In this document: piece after piece, positions 48,101 to 58,065 of the stretch
How positions within the stretch are numbered: the first letter of the stretch is position 1
Layout of the letters: each line of letters begins with the position of its first letter
Assembly (NCBI RefSeq): GCF_036669915.1
Contig: NC_089321.1
Location: 6,966,163-7,030,162 of the forward strand
Length of the DNA: 64,000 nt
Reading direction: 5' to 3'
Source of the DNA: Pocillopora verrucosa
Lineage: Eukaryota; Cnidaria; Anthozoa; Scleractinia; Pocilloporidae
Notes under the pieces: generated by a model
Seen by the model: the letters and a program-made list of their open reading frames with translations, nothing else
Told to the model about the DNA's origin: nothing
Databases searched by the model: none
Position numbers and translations under genes: made by a program

Positions 48101-50661
48101 CGTAGTATGAAGAGTCAGTATCAACAGGAGATTCTAGGCTATCAACTGAGGACTAGGACGTTGAGAGATCACTCAGTGACATGTGACTTGGTTGACAACT
48201 TAACCGTACAGTGAATAGCGACCGCAAATCATGATCGTGAAATAAGCAAGAAAATATTCAAAAATTGGTTGATACGCTGGTAAAATTTATCTTTTTATTT
48301 ATTTCATTGCCTTGAATCATCCACAGATGTTCCCAGTAATGCACCTGTTTGTAAAGTCGACGACCAAACCTACAAACAAGGCGATAGCTTGGAACTTCTT
48401 AGAGACTTCCACGGCAAACAACTAGGCGAGTGTCATCAGTGTACTTGCATGGCAGGAAAATTGGAGAAGTGCCACAGAATCTACTACTGCGAGAAGAACA
48501 AAGCCGGGTGTAATAGCCATATAAAAATTCCAGGCCAATGTTGCCCGGCTTGCGCACGCGGTACGTAATTGTTTGATTGACTGGGTGTTTGGATGGAAGA
48601 TAAAATAACCGACTCGCTAATCACGAGTGGATGAGTGAGTGACTGACTCACTGGTTAGCTAACTGGCTCGCAAACTCACCAACTGTTTGACTGACTCACT
48701 CATCAATTCACTTGCTCAGTGATTCAACTAATTTGCTTAGTGACCCACTGCCTGACTGACGGACTGATTGACAAACTGACTGACTAGCAGGCTAGCAGGC
48801 TGGCTGGCTGGCTATCTAGCTTACTGACAAACAGACACACCGATTCACAGACTGACCCAAGAACGACGCAAGGACTGACTGTCTGGAAATGACTGTCTGG
48901 AAATGACTGACTGAATTTCCCAATTGCATTCAGTGATCATTCTCTAATTGCTCAACCAGTAAGAAATTATTAAAGTATTATACACAACCGCTTTTTTTTC
49001 AGTCGTACCCAAACCCTCCCCGCCTTACTGCAAGGTTGGAGCACGACATTACAAAGACGGAGAAAGTATGGAGGTGTTTTACATGTCCGCCGATAAGAAG
49101 ACTGCGGCATGCGATCAGTGCTCTTGTCAGGGAGGCAAAGTAGACGGATGTCATCACCTCTTCCACTGCGAAATGGATAATCCGGAATGCGTGCGTTATG
49201 AGCATCGAGTGGACCAGTGTTGTCCAACCTGTGGTAAGCTTGAGTATTCTATTGGTTGATCAAGTTACACAATGTGATGTACTTGGCCACATTGATTAGG
49301 AGATTACCTGGAAAATCTAACCAAGAGGGTGGGGGAGTTTCCTGAAGGGCGTTTCATTCATGTGCATCTCACGAGACGGGTTCAGCTCGAGTTACTTTCG
49401 TAAAGCATGAGTCGTAACCAGATAGCTTCATCTGATATAACTAGTGGTAATATTTTATAATAATCTGATCTTGTAAACTTTTTGTGTCGTGAGGCGTGTC
49501 GTAAATTAATTGTGATAATGATTCAGACACCATCGTTGATTTATGATAGATTGATTCGCACACAGTGGATCTAAGCTAAAGGTAGAATCGGTCTTTCAGC
49601 CACGAGGACATTTGTATGTAAAACGTTTTTGTTTGAACATGATTACAAACGCAAACGGACCTCTCTTCGGAAGGATTGTTTATCAATTTATTGCTTTTTG
49701 ACCCAGAAAAGTCTCATATGATTCTTTGTTCAGTTCTAGCTAATCCAAAGCCCCCGGCTCTCAGTTGTAAGATAAACGGCCGGTTGTTTCATGATGGCGA
49801 GAGTGCTGAGGTGCTGCAGCAATCTGTTGATAAGAGCAGTATAATCTGCCGACAGTGCAAATGTGACGCCGGGAAACACAAGTGTCATAAGATATTCGAC
49901 TGCGATATTCAGGAATTGGGCTGTGAAAAATCTGTTAAAATAACTGGACAGTGTTGCCCAGTATGCGGTACGTATCCTCTCCACATTATTCACATTAACT
50001 TTGTAAAATGATGGTGAGACTGAACGTTGATAAAAATTATGTAAGAACTGCATCAAGAAATCAATATTTCTATTACTTCCTTTAAGCCTGTTACAACAAT
50101 GGAGAGCAATTGTCACCAGGCGACCAATGGCAGAAAGTTTCTGGAGAAGACTGCGTGACATGCACGTGTCAGCAGGGTGGTATTGCACACTGTACAAGGA
50201 AGCCTGGAAGCTGTCAATCAGGTAAGAACCTAACAAAAAGCTTTAGTATGACGCCATGAATCATGAATCATGCATTCATTCATGTCACCGCAGAGAATAA
50301 AAGTAACACTATTCAAAGTCAGAGTAAAGTTTAAAGCCAAGAAAATTTTGCTTGAGCCAGTCTACAAGACAAGTGGCTGTTGAAATTTCCAGTATTTTTC
50401 AAACCGATGCCTGACAACTGCGAATAATTATCACATGCCTTTCTTGTTTGGAGCTCGTTCAAAAAGTGAACCCCCTTAATTTCATTTTTCAGCGTGCGTC
50501 TTAATAGACCCTTTACTCAGAATTCCAGGATTAGAAGATCATTGAACTGTTATCGAATGCCCTTGCTTATTCCTAAATGATTGGAATGTTTTAATTAATA
50601 TTCAGCCATGTTTTAACTCGTGATCATTGCGTAATTTTTTCGTGTTTATTTCTCAGAATGA
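45111..50661 (+). CDS. Secreted WSC-like + 4x VWC + half-VWC protein (VWC gene 5)
   Basis: Exons 45111-45194, 45687-45729, 46318-46653, 47617-47853, 48327-48560, 49003-49233, 49734-49967, 50087-50221 and 50657-50661; 512 aa with this ending. Exon 1 is a signal peptide (MDIRRSFQTFLVVFFVVLTI). Exon 2 is a charged propeptide. Exon 3 is a full WSC-like domain with four Cys (EYEPVGCF, QLCAES, GECWSG, GNCING). Exons 4-7 are four VWC modules sharing CxQCxC and QCCP(K/A/T/V)C. Exon 8 is half a module (CVTCTC) lacking the terminal CCxxC. The 3' end is ambiguous. The exon at 50657 adds only Glu-stop. An alternative acceptor at 50493 adds ACVLIDPLLRIPGLEDH and stops at 50545, resembling a VWC second half that lost its cysteines. 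No FPFPF tail was found. It is the largest gene of the array. Confidence 0.8.
45826..45985. repeat. Dispersed pyrimidine-rich repeat, copy A
   Basis: Contains AATTGGCAGTCA, then CTTTATACTCTAT and CGGCGATAACTGAT. The same order occurs at about 59,190-59,270. It lies in intron 2 of VWC gene 5. Confidence 0.5.
46918..47310. repeat. Degenerate tandem repeat of about 28 bp, about 13 units
   Basis: Repeated variants of TTGGACACTAGTGTCCGATT separated by T-runs fill most of intron 3 of VWC gene 5. Units vary in length and sequence, so the array is old. Confidence 0.75.
47880..47998. repeat. Foldback (MITE-like) element
   Basis: Two arms of about 50 bp are near reverse complements: GAATATATAGATTTTATGTT on the left, and AACATAAAATACATATATTC on the right. 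They are separated by a short CACGCAGCG-containing loop. It lies in intron 4 of VWC gene 5. Confidence 0.6.
48571..48930. repeat. Degenerate GACT/CTGA low-complexity array
   Basis: Dominated by GACTGACT, CTCACT and GGCTGGCT variants over about 360 bp of intron 5 of VWC gene 5. It includes a duplicated TGACTGTCTGGAAA. Confidence 0.8.
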
Positions 50662-53215
50662 AAGAGTCTTCAGCAGCTCAGCTGAAGAGCTGAACAAGGA
50701 CAACAAATGGAATTCGCATGAATTTTATGAAATTCCTTAACTGTGTTAAATTGTGTAAAGTACGATAAGAATAAAGTCACGGTTAATCTGAGTAAGACTT
50801 GAAGTGAAGTATGTAAATGATTCGATGGCTGGATGCATATTTGGTTAGTCTATTCCTAACAGTACCCTTGTGGTGATATGCAAAAAAAATTGAAAAAAAA
50901 AGCTGAGAAAACTTAAAACAAAGCGAGCCAGCGAAGAAAATCGAGGCAAGGCTTAGGCAAAGGAGGCATTAATTCACCTTGCCCCCTTGCCTGTACCTCT
51001 TCAACTCGGCCCAGACCCCACAAATGTTGGCTTGCTCTCCTCTGACCGCGACACCTGCACAGAATTAATTTTTTGTTGGAGTGGCTTCATGTTTCTTTCA
51101 TGATTCCTCAGATATGTCTCCCGTCTGGTACATTTTGTCCATAATTCCTTCGATGAAATAATCGTTGTTCCCCAACAGACGTTTTGTTTTTTACCGTTTA
51201 GTAGAGAAAAACGCTATTTCGGTAAAAAAAACGTTTTGAATCAATTGTTTCTTTCCAGTACTCCTAAAGGCTCCCTAAGCTGGTCCTCTCGTAATCACAC
51301 ATGTGAAGGGAATCCAACCGAATTTGTAATCGCTTTATTCTACAACCCACAGAAATTACATTTAAACAATGGTCAAACGAAAGTGCCGAGCCCCATAAAA
51401 GCCAAGCCGATAACAATAATCAGTGTTATACGTTGAGGTAAATTGCCTTTGAACATAAAGAAATTTCGGCCAATTTCTGTAAACTGAAATAAATAAAAAA
51501 CTGGACAGCTAATAACTAATACAAACAGGCGGAGGAAAAGCATCAGAAACCAAGGAATTCACTAATAAACGCGTTTGACGCAATAAATAACGTTGACGAA
51601 AAGTTATGAAAATGGAAAGTGTGATTACGCTTAATAAGCGTCTCATTTGCTAGAAGAGATATGACAGCCTTCCTGTGGTCAATGGCCGATTTATCCAAAA
51701 AACAAAACGAAACGAAAGAGAAGGCACATGTATGTGAGGAATTTCTCGTGGAACGATTTCACTGATGTCTGAACCCATGAAATTCATTTGTTTCGTTGAT
51801 TGACTCTATGTTAAATTTTCAGGTTTATTCATTTAGTTGAGAAAAAATATAATTCGTTGTCAATAATTAGCTTTTCTCCCGCCATTTTCATTTATAATCA
51901 GTATCATTGTTCCTAAGTCTGAGCTCAAACGCAAGCTTTTAGCAAGGCTTTTCGTGTCTCGCCGAGCTCAAAATGTGCAGTGATTATTTTCATCGTGATT
52001 ATTAGAAAATTAAGGAGAAAGGAGCTCCTTGTTGGATCAATGATTTCAGAAATGTAAATAAAAAACCGGAAAACCCTTTTCACGGCATTTGACATACTTA
52101 GCTAGCTAAAGCGGTATCTCAGCTACTGATAATTGAAGCCGGAACTCGTCATAAATAAATGCGTTAAGTTAACGCGAGAAGCTTTTGAAGACTCTTCAAG
52201 AAACGACTCTAAGGTGGGTTAAGAGCAATTTTTTAAAAACGAACAATTTATTCCTATTTAAATGACATTGATCAACAGCGATCACAAAAATACATGTAGT
52301 TGTCTATCGCTGATCTTTGATTTTACTTTTGTAACAGTTCAGACTAATCTGCTTTTATCTGAACTCCCCAACTTTTCCCCGATGAGAAACCTTGAGTAAT
52401 TAACAAAGATTAAGCTTTTTTCACTTTTGTCTTTCTTTTAAAAGTTACTTCAAGATTACATGAGCAGCAAAAAGTTGCTTTTATGCCACATTTAAAATTA
52501 GATTATCACTATCGATATATATAGATTGCAGAAAAGTGAATGATCAGTTGAACAATTAAAAGTTGTCCGAATTACAAATCAAATCAAGATGTTAAGGGTT
52601 TGTTCTTATAAAATCGTAAGTCTCCTAATGATATGTAATTGGTCTAACGAGATAACTATGAAGATTTGCTGTTTTTTCCAAGGGCAACGAAAAAAACCTT
52701 TTTCCAGAGAAAGAATCAGTCTAGAGGAGCCGATGTTTAAGACAATGACTGTTTGTTTTAAATATATTGATATCCAACAGCAGATTTACAAAATAAACAA
52801 TGAAATCTAAAGATTGTGAAATGGCAGGGCAACCAACTGGGTGCAAACAATAAATAATAGTCTATTGCATGCGCCAAAACTTCGTTATTTGATCAGCTTT
52901 TTGTTAAGGTTTTGGGTTATTTCCTCTTTGTATAACAAGCTACATTTAAAATGCTCGAAATGCCCATCAACCATTTCATTTTTCAGGCTCTTACGGATTT
53001 TTCAGTCGTTATTAATCCAGGTAAAAAAATTGCGTTGTCACCGCTTCCAGTGGCGTTGGGTTTTCCCCTTTTTGTATCCTTTTTCGAGATTATTGTTTAT
53101 CAATTCAGTTTATTTTGGATAGAATAATCAAGAGAAAAATTCAATTTATCTGTTTAACGATGTTCGTGTTTACATATGAAATGACTTGTTATTCTCTTCA
53201 GAAGAAAACAAAGAG
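50662..53215. other. 3'UTR of VWC gene 5 and gene-free stretch
   Basis: Holds AATAAA at 50,770. A TATATATAG motif at 52,515-52,523 and a donor-like GTAAGT near 52,616 could mark the promoter and a 5'UTR exon of VWC gene 6, spliced to the acceptor TCTCTTCAG at about 53,201. No coding exon seen. Confidence 0.4.
50770..50775 (+). terminator. Poly(A) signal AATAAA of VWC gene 5
   Basis: About 110 bp after the TGA at 50,659-50,661 on the coding strand. It supports the gene ending here. Confidence 0.6.
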
Positions 53216-56200
53216 ATGGAGGCTGTAGAGAAAATTGTACTTTTCCTATTGGTTCACATGGCTTTTTTCCTAGAAATTAAGGTAAAAGTCAAGAACTAGT
53301 GGCTGCGTTTCAGCTTGAATTAACCTTTTACGCCCTAAGATCAGTATGCATATTCTCCTTACTGTTTGCCATTCATCTCCTATGGCACCGACAAGGAGAA
53401 TTTGTTCAACAAGGAAGAGCTTCTTTTGTAAGCGATCCTTTCTTTTATTCTTATTACTTGAATGTTTGATTCAGTAGTAATACTGTTTGGAGAATTTGGA
53501 CGCTATCACTCCCAGAGGTTAAAAGATTACTAGAGTTATCATGAGTACGGTCAAGTTTGCTCACGATGCTATTTGCGGACGCTTTCGTCCCGCAAACAAA
53601 TAACATAGAACAAAGCTGACTTCAGTTCATAGATATTACTTCAAGAATATTACTTCTAGAAATAATGTAAACAGATCTACATGATTAAGAACTTTTTCTC
53701 CGTGGCTATGTCTAGACGAGAACAGTGCTAACAAGAAGTAATTTCTTCAAAAAAAAATAGTTGTGTCGAAAAAAGTTTATCCCGGTTCTCAATTTATCAT
53801 TTTGTTAATTTAGTCGCACTTTTTCTTTTTAGGCTGCAGGAGAGATAATATCAAATTCTGGTGAGAAGTTAGAATAACAGTATTTGTTACCTTCTCTGAA
53901 TTTTTGTTACTTTATTTCATTCTGTTTCATTTTATTGTATTTTTGCTATAATATGCCAAGCTCCTTCATTAAAGACTGTTACGCTCTCTTAAATCACAGA
54001 CGGTGGATTTCATTACAGATATCTTGGCTGTTACCGTGACAGGCCATCAGCTCGAGCTCTTCCTAAGCTCTACTTTAATGCCAAAAAGTACGTCAATTGG
54101 AAAGTCAAAGGATATAACTTCAAAACAGTGATTGACATGTGCGCTGCGCATGCGCGTAACACAAGTGACGTGTTTGTGTTTGGAGTTCAACACTTCGGAG
54201 AATGCTGGGGAAGTAACAAAGAAACTGGTTATGATGTGTACAAGGAATCAAAACAATGCTTTTATGGTGTTGGTGGTAAATGGACAAATGCAGTGTACGA
54301 GCTAGTTTGTAAGTTCTGCTTATACCTCCTGGTAATAGTTGATCAAGTTTACTTTTTTCAAAGTTTAGGAAAACTAATTAAAAATGCCGCTTTTTTTTTT
54401 TTTTGTGCTCTCACCGCCTTCGTATAAATTTAAATTATTGTCAATGTCAGTGGCACGAGGATAGCTTTCGATTTTTTTAATATTGATCTGTATAATTGCT
54501 TATTTGTTGTTAACGATCATGCGCTTTTTCTTTTTTTTTTCTGTTTCGTTTGTTTTCATTAGTATCAAAGCTGTAAAACTCTTTACGGTGGCCAATTTAC
54601 ATCATTACCTCAGTGGATAAAAGCAAATCATCTTGGTATACTCCTCCACCGACACAATACCACATTTTCTTTAAAACTTACCCCCTTTTATTTCATGGAG
54701 CTTGTTTCTCACATGGATGTTGATGTTTATGTTTTTACAGATGAGTGTGAAGCTAACGGGATGAAATACAAAGACGGACAAACATTCTATATTCCACAGA
54801 ATCCTATTGTTTATAACGATATGGGCTGTCAGATATGTTCATGTGATCGAGGAGCCAAGAATTGTTACGGTCGAGCCAGCTGTGATTTTTTCTTTCCCTG
54901 CGAGAAGTTTGTTCCAGCTGCTCAGGGAAAATGTTGTCCTAAATGCGGTAAGTTTGAGATGGGAGAGCAGATTTTACATGAATGTGATTTGGAAAATATA
55001 AAACCTATCAAATCATAGGAATCACTTATCAAAAGCATCCAAAACATTAAATTAGTCGCTTTTTCTTTCAGCTTGTTATCACAAAAACAAGCTCTATAAA
55101 GACGGTCAGACTTGGATAAACAGGCAACCAAATAGTTGTTATGAATGCGCATGCGTCTCAAGCCAGACGAAATGTAAAGTGGTGCAATGTGCGGCGAATT
55201 GTCCGAACCCGGTGTTCGAGCCTGGGAAATGCTGTCCAACATGTAGTAAGTATATCAAATCACTAAAGAGCAAGATATGCTCATTAATTCATCTTTTTTC
55301 CCAAAAGGGGAACGTTAACGAATCCCGTTATTTGATTTGTTTTTTAGCGTAGTCCAGATTCGTGCCCAAGGTCACGCGCACATTTTTATGAGTTTATAAA
55401 AGTTATTCGAAAGCGAATACGAAATAAATTTTGATAGCTTCCCACCCGACTTCAGTCTGTTAATGTTAAGTGACAAACAGAGACCTCAAACGCGACAATG
55501 ATGCTCTTGGCCTGCAACCTCGGGCAGCACTTCCAAGACCTTAACCACACTTTTTCACCAATTGGATCTCCAGGCAGGAAAAGCATTATAACACATATTT
55601 CATTTAGTTCTGTCATCGTAAGGAAAAGTGGCACTCACTACACTTGTAAGTTGTCAGATCCCCTGCCCGCAAGTTTATGATTCCCTGACCTCAGGCGAAC
55701 TCTAAGATGTTCAACCCATAACTGTTCTGTGGTCGTATCTGTGAAAGGGACCTCTAGAAGGCACACTTATATATTTTCGGGACACTGAGCAAAAAAACCT
55801 GCTAATTTGATTCACCTTAGTTGCACATGAAGTTACAACGGTCCATTACAAGGGGGTGGGGGTTATTTATCGTTAGTCCGGGTTTGTCGTTATATTTACA
55901 ATTGGGAGCAACATTAGCACAATTGAATGCGAGTGACTAAACTGAACGGTGAGCCTTTCGGGGCGACGTGACAACACTTGAGGGCGAGGTTACTTCTCCA
56001 AGAGCGGAATTGACTGGGGGCGTGGTCACTCAACTAGGTAAAGAAGTGACAGGGGCGAGGTCACTCAGCTGAGTGAAGAAGTGACTGGGGACGAGGTCAC
56101 TCAACAAAGGGATGAAGTAACTGGGGGTGACATTGCCCGGGAGCGGCGTAACCTACGTTCCTCTTGCTCAGGACCGATTTATCCGGAATTTATTACACTA

Positions 56201-56411
56201 TCATGTCTCCTGTAACCTTTTTAAGACTTCTACTCAACTTTAATTCCGTTTCTGTCTGGCTCCCTTAGATCCCGGTGCACCTGTTACTTTAGAGCCCGCC
56301 ATCGAGGTAACTGAACCCACTACCAGACCGCCTCCACTTCTCCCGCCCGGTTTCCCCGGTAACCACAAACGTGGTTTAAAAATTAAGGAGAAAGATGAAG
56401 AGAAGCAATAA
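53216..56411 (+). CDS. Secreted WSC-like + 2x VWC protein with Pro-rich tail (VWC gene 6)
   Basis: Exons 53216-53281, 53833-53860, 54000-54308, 54741-54947, 55072-55245 and 56269-56411; 308 aa. Exon 1 is a signal peptide (MEAVEKIVLFLLVHMAFFLE). Exon 2 is 28 nt with no dibasic site. Exon 3 is the most canonical WSC-like domain in the window (RYLGCYRDRPSARALP, then DMCAAH, GECWGS and KQCFYG), matching the known LGCxxD...RALP pattern. Exon 4 is VWC 1 (CQICSC, KCCPKC). Exon 5 is VWC 2 (CYECAC, KCCPTC). The tail exon has RPPPLLPPGFPG and a highly charged end (KIKEKDEEKQ). A 3'UTR intron probably starts 13 nt after the stop (GTTAGT at 56,425). Confidence 0.8.
55965..56140. repeat. 36-bp tandem repeat, about 4 copies
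   Basis: Variants of GAAGTGACTGGGG(G/A)CGAGGTCACTCA recur every 35-36 bp in the last intron of VWC gene 6. The outer copies are degenerate. Confidence 0.75.
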
Positions 56412-58065
56412 CTGATAAAACAAGGTTAGTTGCTCGGCAAAAATAACTCGCCAGTTGTTCACAGCCAATACAAATTTTTCTTTTTGAAACCTCAGAAAGC
56501 ATATTACGAATTCCTTGCCAGAAGAGAGGTAGGGCGGGAGAATAGCCGTGCTAAGACTGATGATTTTTGTTTGCGTTTGTTTAAATCTCGATGAAAATAT
56601 GTGACATTAACTTTTTTTCAGTCTCACAGACCACTGGGGACTCGACCCGACAACCGCCTCGAAATAAAAATACTTTTCATGGTTCCGCTTGATAATTTAC
56701 CAAATAGAAAGCAAAACATTATACACCTGTATGTGAAAATTGGAAATTGATCCTTTGCAAAAGAACACATAGGACTCAAATAGTAAAATGAAAAAAGAAG
56801 TTTCAAAAGAATTTCATTTCTCATGTTTTACATTTGCAGAACATGAATTGAAGAACACCTGAGCAGAAAAAGCGAAGACGAGTCAATTTATATCACATGG
56901 CGTTTAAAAGTGTTGTAAAATGATGAGTTAAATTAAATAATTGAAATCGGAATAAGTGAGCCATGCATTTTTTCCCAAATAACCCCAACAATTCGTAAAT
57001 GAATACTGAAGGGTGGTCCTATCATTAATTCAATTTCTGCACGAGTTTCATGAAGGAGAAGTATAATAGAATCAGTTTTTGATTTTCTAGATACGCTTTA
57101 ATGCAGCGGTTTTTTTTTTATAATTAAATTGCAACAGTGATATTTTGAGTATTCAGGTGTTAATCCTTGAGAAGTTATTCAAGGTGATTAACATTTGAAA
57201 CTGTGTTGCTGCGAACGCTTAATTTGATAGCGAGATTCCTATCAAAATATTCCCAATAAATCGGAAGACCTCAGGAAATGGAGCATATGGGTTCATTCTA
57301 AGTTTATAGCAAGGCTACATTGGGACAGTGCACCTCCGTAAGAAACTTTATTGGGACCTTACCCCCTCCCTCTCCAAGTTTTTAGCCCTCATTCTTAAGG
57401 TGTCACCTCCAGTAGTCAGTATTCATATTGCAATATAGCATCCATACCGTGTACATCAACATTTATTCATATTGACACGTTTCTTCAAGTTGTGTGCATT
57501 CGAACACTTGTAATCATCAAAACTGGAATGGTATATATAATTATCAACGGTGATCTTGGAAACCAAGCGGACACCTATTGACCTTCATTTTCAGTCCTGT
57601 CGAGAGGCAAAAAGTTATGTAGGTGAGCAGTATTTTCATGGGAAGATTTTCGCGATAAATCTCAATATATAATCAATTATGTTTAAACATACGGAAGAGT
57701 CCTGTCTATACCTAACCTACCATATTAGCTTCCTTTTTTTGCGCTCGACCAACGATCATCATAAGTTTAACAATGCCTACGTCCTATGAGCAGGCAAAGA
57801 AGGTCGAACTAATTTAAACTGCCAAGCGTGAAAGAATTCTATTTCTCAAGCCCGAACAGCAGCAATCAACTGCTATTCCTTCTTAAAAGGAGAGACCTAC
57901 TAAACGATTTTTAACTCAACTTAATCAACGTTCTTTCCATGAGAGAGATCCACGAAACGAGGTTTGAATTCCAGTCCAACTTCTCTCGTTCATATCATAT
58001 CCAAACACTATTTTTGGGATTAATATTATTGTCTGAGTTGGATTTTTAAGTTTTCTTTTGCTTAC
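56412..58065. other. 3'UTR of VWC gene 6 and convergent intergenic region
   Basis: Acceptor TTTTTTTCAG near 56,622 opens the likely terminal 3'UTR exon with AATAAA at 56,663. The rest, up to the end of the minus-strand gene at 58,066, shows nothing supported. TTTATT at about 57,348 and 57,462 could be minus-strand poly(A) signals. Confidence 0.4.
56663..56668 (+). terminator. Poly(A) signal AATAAA of VWC gene 6
   Basis: About 40 bp inside the putative terminal 3'UTR exon. Confidence 0.5.

Noticed and set aside
49736-50236. 166-codon minus-strand open frame
   Set aside because: It lies antisense over two VWC exons and the intron between them, with no domain or splice logic. It is a shadow of the plus-strand Cys codons.
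54922-55242. 106-codon minus-strand open frame
   Set aside because: Antisense to a well-supported VWC exon of VWC gene 6.
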